From the NCBI GenBank assembly GCA_013423325.1, contig BLJB01000203.1:1-64000 (forward strand): 64,000 bases of DNA, written 5' to 3'. The notes under the pieces were generated by a model that saw only the letters and a list, made by a program, of their open reading frames with translations, had not been told where the DNA came from and searched no databases. Below, one piece after another: positions 1 through 10,079 of this stretch. Made by a program: the position numbers and the translations under genes. How positions within the stretch are numbered: the first letter of the stretch is position 1; every line of letters begins with the position of its first letter. Origin of the DNA: Usnea hakonensis (Eukaryota; Ascomycota; Lecanoromycetes; Lecanorales; Parmeliaceae).

Positions 1-765
1 TATTAAGGCCTGATCTAATTCGTCCTTATCAGGGACAGGTAAGGTCGCAATTTGGGCCATATTGGACTCCAATTAGTTGATTAATTAAATGATTTTGCAT
101 AGAGAGTGTTTTTTTGTGGGGGAAGAAACTCGCTTAAATTTGTTGCCAAGGCCTCGGCGGTTATCGGATACAGTACGTTAGCAAATCTCACTCCATTTCT
201 TAAGTGCATTATACTCACGTCTGGTCGATAGGCGACTATTCAGCAAGTAAGGTCTATCATATCATGGAAGTCTTCGTGACATTTCATTTTCATAGTCTAC
301 CAACTCAATTGTCATCGACTCCATGGCGTTTCCAGTCGCCGGACGCACCCTCTGCCGTGATTTGCGGCCATTCAGACATTGAACTCTTCAATGCTGAATG
401 TTAATTTTGCTGTCGAATGTCGCTGTCTACAGCGGTGTCATTTGTGTTCTGATTCCGTAAGATTATTTACAATTTCTTTGCTGCTCTCCTCTGATGACAG
501 GTCCTATCTCGACGACGACGAGTATTCCACTCTTTCCGACCCAACGAGAGCCGTTGGCAAGGTCTTCAAGAAGGTCCGACTATTCAGATACATCTTGTCA
601 TTCCCGTAGCTATCCCGCTCCAATATTGATCTGAGTTGAAAACGGAGTGCTCCCATTGAGCCACCTCAAGTTTTGCTAAGGGCAAGCTTCTCTCCGTCAT
701 TGCTACATACAAGCGCACCACCACTCGCCTCAATAAATATGTTTCATTGCTCTCCTTGTCCCCCT
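1..765. other. No supported gene
   Basis: No recognisable gene was found. A weak spliced reading is possible on the + strand around 379-609: a GTAAG donor near 458 and a CTGATGACAG acceptor ending near 500, followed by an acidic stretch starting SYLDDDEY. No family match is known to me, so it is not called. Confidence 0.4.
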
Positions 766-1023
766 TCACCCCATCCGCGCTGGCAACTGCGAATCATGGA
801 ATCTCGGCTGCGTATCATGCGCCGGCGACTCGCGATACGCGCCGCACACTTCGCATGTCACTGGCGGCCCGCGGGCGAGGTGTGTGCCGCAGTGGCCGCA
901 GTAGAAGATGATGTCCATGAGCCGAGAGGAGGGGGCGGTGGAGCGCCTGACGGAGAGGTAGGGTTTTGGGGGGAGATTTTGGGGATTGAGGGGGGTGGAA
1001 TCGTGGCGCGTGGCGCGGCCCAT
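766..1023 (-). CDS. Small CX2C-X11-CX2C zinc-ribbon protein (copy 1)
   Basis: This is an 85-residue open frame read from an ATG at 1023. After a basic, proline-rich N-terminus (residues 1-35) comes MDIIFYCGHCG, and then four cysteines spaced CX2C-X11-CX2C with the local signature GPPVTC. That spacing is typical of a small zinc-binding ribbon. No enzymatic domain is visible and I do not recognise a named family. The next gene on the same strand, about 620 bp upstream in transcription (1644-1967), carries the same cysteine spacing and a PPVKC signature, which supports this being a real gene and one of a pair. The true start could be the internal Met at MDIIF; the first 35 residues may be untranslated. 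The coding strand is C-rich at its 5' end. Confidence 0.5.
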   Translation of the reverse strand: MGRATRHDSTPLNPQNLPPKPYLSVRRSTAPSSRLMDIIFYCGHCGTHLARGPPVTCEVCGAYRESPAHDTQPRFHDSQLPARMG

Positions 1024-1643
1024 TTGACTTGAGGTGAGGGGGATGAGGTTTGGGTTTGAGCTAGGAGGAATTTGCTTGTGATGGCAATGGTCTATTAATC
1101 GCAGATAGGCACAAGTTCTGAGGCAAGTGAAAAGTAATTAATGAGAGTGGTTGAAGAGGAATGGACCGTGATTTCTAATGTACACGCTGATGTTCTATAG
1201 TGAAGGCATTTGGGGCTAGAAATCAAGAGATGAGGCAAACCTGCATGCTTTTGCTGGGGGCCAGTGAGAAGAAAGCGAATAATAGCATAATGACCATTCT
1301 TTGGCGCAGTAACAAGATAGTCACTGACAAACAATAAAGGCGTCAACTAAATTACGTTTATGGTTTGTCAAAGGCAGAGGGTTGTGGCGTCTTATTGAAG
1401 CGTGAGAGGGGACAAGTGAGGAACAAAGCATGATATCACACTTGAAGCCGATAATGGTTTTGCTGGGAGAAAAGGAGAAGAAAGAAAAAAAGCTGCATTC
1501 ACAACGCTAACTGCAAGCCAACAAGTTTGGCAGCGAAGAATGACGAACGAGAAGAAGGCTTTATTGAACCGGTTTGATTGCCATTGACAACAACAATGAA
1601 CAAAGAACGCACAGCCATCCTAGCCGCAAACAAAGTCCTCCCA
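1024..1643. other. Intergenic, nothing seen
   Basis: This stretch lies between the two small zinc-ribbon genes. I see only short unsupported frames. It would contain the promoter of the gene at 766-1023. Confidence 0.4.
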
Positions 1644-1967
1644 TCAACAACGACCCTCAACCCTCGACACCAAATACTCCCCAACAGTAATCCCATCCGT
1701 AAGCTGCGAAAATCCTACAATCGTCCGCTCCGAAGTCCCCAAACCATCAGCAAAAGGGCTGCATCGGCCGCATTTGACCGGTGGCATGTGTCCTAGACCT
1801 TTATGGCAGGCCTTGCAGCTGAATTCCGAGACGGGTTTTCCTAGATAGAATAAACGGTAGTATGTGAGGGGAGACGTACCTTGGGCTTGGTCGCTCTCAG
1901 CATTCAGGTTGATGGTGCGGAATGCGAGCTCGGCGTGTTGAGCTCCGGTGTCGACGTTGGTAATCAT
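1644..1967 (-). CDS. Small CX2C-X11-CX2C zinc-ribbon protein (copy 2)
   Basis: Read from an ATG at 1967, the frame stays open for 107 codons. A 39-nt GT-AG intron at 1841-1879 would also keep the frame and give 94 residues, joining ..DQAQ to GKPVSEF. The core FSCKACHKGLGHMPPVKCGRC-like segment has four Cys spaced CX2C-X11-CX2C, exactly as in the gene at 766-1023, and both share PPV before the third Cys. Outside the ribbon the two proteins do not look alike. The function is unknown. A zinc-ribbon role in nucleic-acid or protein contact is only an inference from the cysteine pattern. The intron is short for this organism, so retention is possible. Confidence 0.5.
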   Translation of the reverse strand: MITNVDTGAQHAELAFRTINLNAESDQAQGTSPLTYYRLFYLGKPVSEFSCKACHKGLGHMPPVKCGRCSPFADGLGTSERTIVGFSQLTDGITVGEYLVSRVEGRC

Positions 1968-2300
1968 CTTGATCTTTGTGTGGAGTAAGGAGGAAGACTG
2001 TTGCGGTGGTTAGCTGGCAGTGGGGATGAGTGAAAGTCGAAGGGGGGGTTGCAAAGCTTGGAGAGCTTTAAGATGGCTTGGGAGACGTAAATACTTAATG
2101 TCAATTCCTTTGTACGATAGCACAATAGCAATTTACTTCATTCATGACAGAAACAAAAACTAAGAAAAGATTTGAGACTCTTTGTTTGCTGTTCATTTTC
2201 GAAGTCTTGCTACTATCGTTCGCTATTGACTCGGTCCGACCACGCTGTGCGGTAATCACCCCGCAAGCACCCACAACACAGCTTCAACCCCTCTCATCGC

Positions 2301-3479
2301 TCAATAATAAGGCGATGAAGGTACGGCGCGTAGCGTGTTACCGTACAACCAATGATCCTCCTGCATGATCTGTCGCACTTTCTCAGGATCCAAGCCCGAC
2401 TGAACATGGCCCTTCCAGTCTGCTCGGATATCTTTCGACAACACAGCGAGATCGAAAGGGTCCTGAAACCCGAGAATGCCCTTAGGGGACTCGCGGATCA
2501 ATGATTTGTCGATGGTAAACGGCGGATTGGACTCAGTATCCAGAAAAATCTTTTTACCCTGGTACCATTTGCGGTCAACAGATTGGAGTGCATTTGGTGG
2601 GTCTTCCAAAGATCTTAAATGAACTTTGAGATCGTCTTCATAGCGTACATAATCGTACGCGAGCCACAGCGATTTGGGCTGCGTGGTAATGTTCACGAGG
2701 AGAACATGGTTTGTCAACCACCTCGATTTAGTCCGTATATCCTGACAGGCCAGCCGTCCCAATCGAGCAAAGTAGCATAATGTTCCATCGAGAGTCACGT
2801 TGCGCTTTGTCTCCGACTCGCGGTTCCAACACACCAGTTTGAGGAAATAAATCATAAGTTCTAAGATATCTCTACTTGCCGGGCCGTCATGAGCGAGGCC
2901 GTCCAACACGGGTAGGACAGTGTAGATGTAATTTTCATCTCGAAAAACACAGACTTCTTCTTTCAAGTGCTCGCTGTCCAGAAATTTGAAATGGCCGTCG
3001 TATTGAGGATCGGGGCTCAATAATTGTTCTAGGCCTTCTTGTAGGTATGCATCCGCCGACTGGGATTCCTCTTCAAGGGCGTTAGATTTTCCATTTTGCG
3101 GGGCATAGTTCAATATTCGTGCTAGGCTCATTTGTGGATATTCCTCCCCCGGCTTTTCAAGGGTGTCGGAATCATCCAGAGAGGATTGAGGTGCCTTGGA
3201 CGACCCATGTTCTAAGCGAATGTGGACGATTGGGCTTGGCAATAATGTTTGATGTTTGTGTATGAGGTCACTGGATCTGGCATATGCAGTGGACGTAGTG
3301 GTCGGTCGACGAGTTTGGCAGCGAGTAATCACAGGGTAAATTCCAGATGAGTGGTGTAGTTGTCTTTGCTTAACCATAAATGGACGCAATGATCCTTTGT
3401 TCGGTATGCTAAGGAGAGACATCTTATCAAAGGGCCGACTAGCTGATGCTACAGTTGTAGCCCGTGAGACCGAGACCAT
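2301..3479 (-). CDS. Hypothetical 392-residue protein
   Basis: A single uninterrupted frame of 392 codons from the ATG at 3479. The first ~70 residues are rich in Ser, Thr, Arg and Lys and nearly lack acidic residues, which would fit a mitochondrial presequence, but this is inference. The rest is acidic to neutral with Trp- and Tyr-containing segments (SKSLWLAYDY-like, DRKWYQGKKIF). I do not recognise a domain. The C-terminus LDPEKVRQ...NTLRAVPSSPYY matters because a similar ending is found again about 1.7 kb away at ~4030-4120 in a decayed copy. The family therefore seems to be expanded or duplicated. The first Met is taken because the frame opens there; a start at MSLLS (residue 20) is equally possible. 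Confidence 0.65.
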   Translation of the reverse strand: MVSVSRATTVASASRPFDKMSLLSIPNKGSLRPFMVKQRQLHHSSGIYPVITRCQTRRPTTTSTAYARSSDLIHKHQTLLPSPIVHIRLEHGSSKAPQSSLDDSDTLEKPGEEYPQMSLARILNYAPQNGKSNALEEESQSADAYLQEGLEQLLSPDPQYDGHFKFLDSEHLKEEVCVFRDENYIYTVLPVLDGLAHDGPASRDILELMIYFLKLVCWNRESETKRNVTLDGTLCYFARLGRLACQDIRTKSRWLTNHVLLVNITTQPKSLWLAYDYVRYEDDLKVHLRSLEDPPNALQSVDRKWYQGKKIFLDTESNPPFTIDKSLIRESPKGILGFQDPFDLAVLSKDIRADWKGHVQSGLDPEKVRQIMQEDHWLYGNTLRAVPSSPYY

Positions 3480-4029
3480 GATTATGATGAACAGGTTTGC
3501 AAAGTTGAAGGAGTTAGTTCTTGATGGTAGATTGAAACAAATAGGACAAAGCTAGTGTCGTCAAGATATGAGCAGTAGTGTTTGAAGTGCTACCGCCTTT
3601 GATCATGAGTGAGGGGCAACAATGACACACCAAAAACGAGAAAAGTGTTGTGCCCCAATAGCAAAGATCACCTTCAAGGAGGTTATTCTTCATACTTCAC
3701 AGCCTGTCAATCCTAGGGACGCGTAAGATAGTGTAAGCCTTGCTCACTCAATTTATTTACATCTACCTTCACATTATGCTAGGTCCACCAAGAAGGACCG
3801 CTATTCCACGTGGTACATTGTACACACACTCATCTAAGCGATCATATGTGAAAAGACCACCAAAGCGTATTAACTCTTGGAACTTACTCTCAACGCCGAG
3901 CGGGACTTCTTCAAGGCTTCGTAACCCTATGTCACGGTCTGGAAGGCTCGCGGTCATACGGGGCGGTATTATTGGGAAAAACACTTAACACTTATGGCGT
4001 TTGAGATGCTAGGCATCAGTGTCCGACCT
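3480..4029. other. Intergenic, nothing seen
   Basis: Between the 392-residue gene and the decayed copy. Short frames on both strands (3740-3988) overlap each other antisense and match nothing I know. Confidence 0.35.
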
Positions 4030-4500
4030 GTTCCAAGGAAGGTACAGCGCGCAGCGTGTTACCGCACAAAAACCTGTTTGTTTGTATGGCCTCTCGCACC
4101 TTCTTAGGATTCAAGCCCAATTACGCTGAGCCTCATCTCTCCACGCGGGCCGAAGAACTCCAGCGTCTCCGGGACGACTAAATGAAAAAGCGTGACACCA
4201 CGTGACTGGTCACTGGACGACGTGTGGTAGATACCAGCATAGATAGAGTGGACGCCGTCACGTATCATACATACTGGTACTATGACGGCAGGGCTCAGGG
4301 TCAATGCATCCAACTGGTCGAAGTAGTGGAGAGTCTCTCGGGCGATATCCTCCGTTTGCGTCAAGGCTTACCTTCCCTGGAGGGTGACCACACCATTGTC
4401 GGCAATCATGTCCACACTCTCCAGAATGCACCAAAGCTTCCGGAGCCATACGATAAAGATCCCGAGTCCGAAGATCTCACTGCCACTCTCAGCTGTCTTC
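4030..4500 (-). pseudogene. Decayed paralogue of the 392-residue gene (3' part)
   Basis: On the minus strand, 4038-4117 reads LNPKKVREAIQ...CGNTLRAVPS, closely matching the C-terminus LDPEKVRQIMQ...YGNTLRAVPS of the gene at 2301-3479. DNA identity is obvious too (GCGTGTTACCG and flanks). Further upstream, DNGVVTLQG and LHYFDQL echo RNVTLDG and LCYFARL of the intact gene. These pieces lie in different frames, and the frame that carries LNPKKV runs into a TAA just upstream, so no continuous protein can be read. I read it as a tandem copy broken by frameshifts and stops. Limits are approximate. A heavily spliced functional gene is the alternative, but no convincing introns bridge the pieces. Confidence 0.5.
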
Positions 4501-5296
4501 CTACGGTTCAAGTTGACTAAAGTCGTTTGTCACATTTTACGTTTCCGCCGAACAAATGGACCAGATAATAATCTAACGTGGTTCTGTGAGCCATCGCACG
4601 ATCGAGAAGACGTGAACCCTGCTGTCACAATGAAGATTGTGTTGCAATATCCAGTCCAAGAAATCTTGAGGCCCTACGTGGCATGCATGGCTGGCTTAAA
4701 AAGACCCCCACATCACCTTCTCAAAAAAACGTGTACCTTGGTAGGAAGACATGGGTAGGTGGGGGTCAGACTATTACGAGTTCCAACTGCAGCGCGATTG
4801 TAACCATGGATCATGAAAGCTCACAATCGCAATGACAGCTGAACGTGATTTCATACCTCGAAGCATTTTGCTATCAAGCTGGATGCTGGTGGGTGTTTCC
4901 GAAGTTCGGAAATGGATCCTTGGTCTTGGACGTCGCAATATTAGCGTCACCAGCCTCCCGCATTTTAGCCGGCCACATCATCTTGAAGGGCACCACCACA
5001 CTGCCACATGCACAGGCAACCTTGCTGCCCAATTCAATTCCCATCATGCCGTCTCACTTTCTCTTCTGCAATTCATCATCTCATTCTTCCTGTACATGTA
5101 CTCTCTACGACTCCACCTTCAAAATCATGTCGCTCGTTTGATTCACAATTGTGTATGACAGAAAAAAGACTTGCGCAACTACCCGGTCCTTTAAAGAGCA
5201 ACCGCCCTTTCGCCCCACCTGCGGACGCCCGCGCGCAGAAGAAGACTCGCAGCTTGTCACATCAGTCCCCACAGCCCTTAAATTTGGGCAGGCACC
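4501..5296. other. Intergenic, nothing seen
   Basis: Only overlapping short frames. It may contain older remains of the decayed copy and the promoter of the gene at 5297. Confidence 0.35.
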
Positions 5297-6052
5297 ATGC
5301 CTCCTCTTCAGTCGTCATCACCAGCTGTGGCCATATCACTGCTCGAACATCCTATCGAACTGCGCTCTCTGCTACCATCATTTCACAACCTGACCCCTCG
5401 CCTCCCGTCCCAAGACATTCCTCTCCTGCCGACCAGGACGATACCACTCTCCCACACCCTCACATCTCTGCTCCGACGGCAAACCACAGTCACTACAACC
5501 GCCAATCCTATCATACCCGCCACCTACAGCGGACTCAACTCCGGCCCCACACCCGGCACCGTCGTAGGCATCGTTGTCGGCTCCGTAGCCGGTTTTCTTC
5601 TTCTCCTGTGGCTCATCTATACATGCTTTGGCTTGGGCGGACCTCCGGGTAGGTCGTCAGTGGTGGAAGAAGAAATAATTCGTCATCGTTCCCGATCGCC
5701 CTCTCGCAGAGCACCCTCACGACGGCCTTCAACGCGAAGATCATCGCCACGGAGGACGGTTGTTGAATCCAGTGTGTCTGCAAGCGAAGTCGTGATGGAA
5801 GAAGTCCGCCGAGAACGCACACCGCCGCCACCGCGTAGGACCTCGAGAGTGAGGGAAACCGTGGTTGTGGAAGAAACGATAAGGAGGCCGCCACCTCCGG
5901 CACCTAGAGAGGACGAATTCGTGGAGGTAATCGAAGAGCGTGACGATCCTTCGCCGCGGAGACCCAAGAAGCCATCAGGCTTCAGGAATGTTGATCCGGA
6001 AGCTTTTGGCGGAGGAGACGGGAGATTTAAGAGAGTGTCTAGTCGGAGATGA
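5297..6052 (+). CDS. Single-pass membrane protein with Arg/Ser-rich cytosolic tail
   Basis: A 251-residue frame. After a Leu/Ser/Thr-rich N-terminus comes a short linker (TIPATYSG-type; here IIPATYSGLNSGPTPG) and one transmembrane helix, GTVVGIVVGSVAGFLLLLWL, at about residues 88-110. The rest is a highly charged tail with Arg-Ser repeats, proline clusters and acidic patches, ending GFRNVDPEAFGGGD..RR. From memory this layout, a short Thr-rich ectodomain, a Gly-rich helix, an RS tail and a terminal NVDPEAF, recurs in an uncharacterised conserved family of Pezizomycotina. The start is uncertain because family members often have a shorter N-terminus, so translation could begin later. No enzymatic motif is seen. 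A role at the plasma membrane or cell wall is inference only. Confidence 0.65.
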   Translation: MPPLQSSSPAVAISLLEHPIELRSLLPSFHNLTPRLPSQDIPLLPTRTIPLSHTLTSLLRRQTTVTTTANPIIPATYSGLNSGPTPGTVVGIVVGSVAGFLLLLWLIYTCFGLGGPPGRSSVVEEEIIRHRSRSPSRRAPSRRPSTRRSSPRRTVVESSVSASEVVMEEVRRERTPPPPRRTSRVRETVVVEETIRRPPPPAPREDEFVEVIEERDDPSPRRPKKPSGFRNVDPEAFGGGDGRFKRVSSRR

Positions 6053-6976
6053 AAGGGTCCAATTTGAGGTAAATACATCCTCTTCAATGCCACCTTCCCG
6101 GAACCCTCTATGAAGAGTTACGGGCGACAACATTTTGTCACGCCCTCTCCACACCGCTTCGGCTTCAATCAAGATCAACGGAGCATGCCTACCCGAATCT
6201 TGAGATACGGGCACTCCCAATGACAGGGGTGCCAATCGGAGGAGGACTTTAGCGCGATGAAGGAAGGGGAACAGGATGAAAATATGAGATCTACCAGGCG
6301 TTCAAGATATCCAAATGTACACTAGTGAGCAGGATTGGCTTGTCTCATGGTTTTAGCGATGCATTGGCGAGGTTTGAGATATTTCTTCTCGTCTGTCTAT
6401 ATCAAGGAATCAAGAATCTCTGTACTCGAATGGTCGAGCTTTTTCTTTGTTCGGTGTACAAAGTTCTTTTCTTACTTGGCCTGCGCCACAGTAGTATACA
6501 TGTGATCGGGGTCTTGCTCCGATATCCAGCAAAATTCACCAACCAAACCTGACTTGCATACCTTCCACTGACAGAAGCTTACCCAAAGTAAAAATCAATT
6601 AATGATTCTGTACCGTAAAGTAGCATAAGTCCGGCCTTCTCTTCTCCCCGCTCTCGCCACTGCCCGCCCGAACATTTAAGCTACCACCGCCACTCCCAAA
6701 TCCAGTGACGCGGCAGCTCACAAAGAAAACCCTCGCTGACAATACACATCTTCCCCAAAATATATCAGCGCAAGCTCACCACCACCATCCATCAACACCA
6801 TCACGAACCCTGCAACAAAAGCAACCCAAGCAACCAACCAACCAACCAACCAAACCAAAAGAACCTCGTCTCGCTGTCATCGAGTCCACCCACACAAAAA
6901 CCCTCTTCTCCTCTCTCCAAATACCCTTCCCATCCAAACCCACTCTCCACAACCAAACCACCCCACCAAAAAAAAA
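6053..6976. other. Intergenic with ACCA tetranucleotide run
   Basis: No gene is seen. The last ~300 bp before the CYSTM gene are strongly C/A-rich and contain an (ACCA)n run at about 6831-6856. This looks like the 5' leader or promoter of the gene at 6977. A 196-codon Thr/Pro frame at 6705-7295 is a by-product of that composition. Confidence 0.45.
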
Positions 6977-7339
6977 ATGGCAGATAAATACCCTCCCCCC
7001 GCCTACCCCCCACCAACCGCCCACACCGACGCCGGTCCCTACAACAACAAAAACAACCCCTACCCCCCCCACCAACAACAACAACTCCAACTCCAACAAC
7101 AACAACAACCCTCCTCCTACTACGGTCCCCCGGCCCAATACCCCCAACAATACGGCCCCGGCCCCGGTCCCCAGCAAGGCATGTACTACCAACAACCCCC
7201 CTACCCCCAACAGGGCTACCAACAAGGGTATTTCGCGGATGGGAGGGGAGGCGGCAGGGGCGCGGGGACGGGGGAGGGGATCTGTGCGGCTGTGATGGCT
7301 AGTTTGGCGTGTTGTTGCTGTTTGGATTTTTTGATTTGA
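6977..7339 (+). CDS. CYSTM family protein, Pro/Gln/Tyr-rich
   Basis: A 120-residue protein. Residues 1-90 are low complexity (YPPP, QQQQ, GPGP, YPQQ blocks). The C-terminus GICAAVMASLACCCCLDFLI is the hallmark of the cysteine-rich transmembrane module (CYSTM): a short hydrophobic tail with a run of four cysteines and a terminal aromatic/Leu group. Family members are tail-anchored, membrane-associated proteins linked to stress responses in fungi and plants; that role is family knowledge, not visible here. The ATG follows an A-rich leader, and the stop comes directly after the module, as expected. The coding strand is extremely C-rich until about 7225 and then turns G-rich through the stop and 3' flank. 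Confidence 0.85.
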   Translation: MADKYPPPAYPPPTAHTDAGPYNNKNNPYPPHQQQQLQLQQQQQPSSYYGPPAQYPQQYGPGPGPQQGMYYQQPPYPQQGYQQGYFADGRGGGRGAGTGEGICAAVMASLACCCCLDFLI

Positions 7340-7694
7340 TTTGATTTGGTGGATTTTTGGGAGGGAGGGAGAAGGGGGGGAAAGTGGAAGGATTGACACA
7401 GATACAGATATATATGGCATGGATAGGGAGGGAAAGAGAAAGGAGTAGGGACGAGGAGGAGAGGGGGGGGGGCGTATGATTATTGGGAGTCTATGTAGTC
7501 AAGTTTTCTGAGACTTTGAATGCCAGGTTCTAATGAAATTCTTCGTGAGTGAGTCCATTGGAGTGCGCAAAACATGCTCACGACAATCAATGCGTGCGAG
7601 TCGATGCTTTGCCAGATTCATCTTGGAAATTTTTTTTTTGCATTAGAGATGAGTAAGTACGACATGAATACGAAGCTTTCCCCCCCCCCACAAA
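7340..7694. other. G-rich 3' flank between convergent genes
   Basis: Lies between the CYSTM gene (+) and BFR1 (-). It is strongly G-rich with runs of G up to ten, and later has T and C runs. No gene is seen; it probably holds both 3' UTRs. Confidence 0.4.
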
Positions 7695-9396
7695 TTACTC
7701 CTCCTTGTCCTCGACGGATACCTTTTTCAGATCCTCAGCCACATCAGCGACAGCGTCTTTTTCCTGCGCAAGCTCCGTCTCCGCAGACGCGGTCCCATTA
7801 ACCGCCTGGTTACCTAGAGCAGGCTTCTTCGCGTGATCGTGCGTCCGGCGGGTCGAGGTCGAGGGGGGTTGGGGTTCTTTCGCTTCGGCTTCGAGACGGT
7901 CAATCTCCTTTTGCGCCTTGTCGACGTTCTACCGCGTGACGTGTCAGCGTTGACCTGGCATTATCCGGGATGTGGTCAGAGGGGGACTTACCTCCTTGGT
8001 CTTCTTTTCCTGGTCTTTCTTCCAGTGATCCCTCTTCTCCTTGAGCTTTTCGACGACGGCGGGCACGCCGGCCTGACTCATCGGCGGCTCTACGTTGACC
8101 TTGACGAGTTCCCCGATGATGCCAGGGCTCAGGTTGAACTTACTCTCCGTTGGCGTCCCGGGTGCGGGCGAGCCAGCGGTGCTCCCCTTCTTGCTTTTCT
8201 TGCCTTTTTTCCCACCAGTACCCATAAAGTAAGTGTCCTCGCGATCCTCCTTCTTTGATATTCTTGTTCCCTTGAAGTCGGACTTCGTATCCACGCTTCT
8301 CTGTGCCTCGGCCGCAAACCCGCTGGGACCTCGCAAAGTTCTTGATGCTTCAGGTGATGAGGGGTCGAAGTACCGGATCAGGCCCTCTGCTGTCAGTATT
8401 TCGTCCATGTAGGCGGGCTCGCTGGCCTCTTCCAACTTCTTATCCGCGATCTTTCTCCGTTTTTCTTTCTGGTATGCCTCCCGCTCAGCCTTCTGCTTTT
8501 CTTGTCGCAGTCTGTACTGCTCTTGGTCCCAGTCTCGATATGCCCGGTTCGCTTTGAAGTATTGGTCTTTGAGATCTTTCATCGCAGCCCATTTCTCTTG
8601 CTGCTCGGCGTATGCCTTGCTTCTCTCATCCCGAAGCGAATTTAGACCCTTGTACGCTTCATCCTGCTCAGCCTTGATGGCCTTCAACTCCCGGTCTGCC
8701 TCGTCGAACCTTTGACTCAACGCTTTGGCTTCTGGGTTATCCAGCTGTTTCCGCAGCTCCGCTATGTCGGCTTTGACTTTATCTATACCTTTTTGAGCTT
8801 CGTCAAATCCACCGAAAGCTTTCTTCTGCTTCCTCAGGCTCGAAATCTCTGCTATGGCCTTTTTCTGATCCACCAAAGTTGCGCTGCTTGACTCTGCTAC
8901 CTTTTCTTGACGTTGTATCTCTTGATCGATTTCTCCGGTGTTTCTCCAGGAAACCTGGCTTCGCTTTGTTTTGTGTTCCGCAATTTGAGACTTTAAGCGA
9001 GCATCAAGACCTGCAATCTTCTCCTGTATACCACCGCGGGACGATTTGAAGCCAGACTGTTGCTGCCGTATACTTTGTAGTTCCGCTTTGAGCTCCTGTT
9101 GCCTTTTACCGGAAGGGGAGTCCTTGTTTTGTGGTTGAGCGATATCGATCTTGGCCTTGATGGCATCCTATTTATCATGAGCCGAATTGATTACGCTAAT
9201 GGCAGGATGCTCTCGAGTCGAAACGAACCACTCTCTCTTGTGAAGCTGCATGCTCCTTTTGAGCCTTTGCAAGGCTCTCTCTGTATTTTTGCTCATCTGG
9301 CTTCTCCGGCTTTATTTTTTGCGATTTCGGAGATGGCTCTGAGCCGGCATCTACTGTAGACATGGCGGCGGCGGAAGGCGTTGCGATATCTGCCAT
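7695..9396 (-). CDS. BFR1: BFR1-like nuclear segregation / mRNP coiled-coil protein
   Basis: Three exons: 9396-9229, 9167-7992 and 7928-7695, joined by GT-AG introns of 61 and 63 bp; 525 residues. The body is a long Lys/Glu-rich coiled coil beginning QERVDAIKAKI and continuing through SSLRKQKKAFGGFDEAQK and YRDWDQEQYRLRQEKQK, the layout of yeast Bfr1. A conserved later segment (AEGLIRYFDP..) and a Lys/Gly-rich stretch follow. Bfr1 associates with polysomes, the ER and mRNP complexes, and gives resistance to brefeldin A; these roles are family knowledge. The start is the ATG before ADIATPSAAAM. The stop is at 7695. It is convergent with the CYSTM gene. Confidence 0.9.
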
Positions 9397-10079
9397 AATG
9401 GCGGTGAGATGGGCAGCAATGCAAGCACCCGGTCGCTGGTTATCGCATCAAGCAGAGAAGAGGAAATATGTCGCAGATCAAGGGTCCTATGCAAGTTGAG
9501 AAGTCTAACATCTATTGCGAAGTTTGATGTGAAATGCGCGAGTGACACAATTGGATTTTTGCAGATTGAGGAATAAATTCACAAATATTTGTGGAGATAA
9601 AATTGTGAATCTCCGCATAAGTAGTATACGCTAGAGTCAACCCGGCTAGCTGCACTTGTGCAAGCCATGCATAAACATCGGATCTTCCCCATACCCCATG
9701 CTTGCATCAAATGCTCTCCAATTGCCTCCTTGAGGCGACGATGACCTTTCCACTGTTGAAGCGCCTCCCCATCGCTTTATCTTGTGTCTGCGCCTAGCTA
9801 ATGTTCAGCGTTCATAGAAATATTTGCGAACATCAAAATCTATCAGACAGGCGTTTCTCATGCTCATATATTCGATCTCGACTCTGTGACAGGGTCGAAA
9901 TGAAATGCACAGTCCCATCGAAACAATCTAATCGCTCTCTTACTTGGGAAGAAAATGAATTGCTCAGAAAGAAAAGGGAGTAGAGTATCACATGATCCCC
10001 AATACGGATCCGACACATATAGGTGCCCTCTCTAGCCCTCTTCTTTGAAGAAAAAGAAGACCCCGTTGCATGCCATCTT
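9397..10079. other. Intergenic, nothing seen
   Basis: Promoter side of BFR1 and 3' side of the Zn2Cys6 gene. No supported gene. Confidence 0.4.

Noticed and set aside
5008..5652. 214-codon + frame overlapping the single-pass membrane protein
   Set aside because: Ser/His/Arg-rich and without features; the overlapping frame has a transmembrane helix and a conserved tail.
6705..7295. 196-codon + strand Thr/Pro/Asn-rich frame and a 214-codon antisense frame over the CYSTM gene
   Set aside because: Both are by-products of the C-rich coding strand; the CYSTM frame has a recognisable C-terminal module and natural start and stop.
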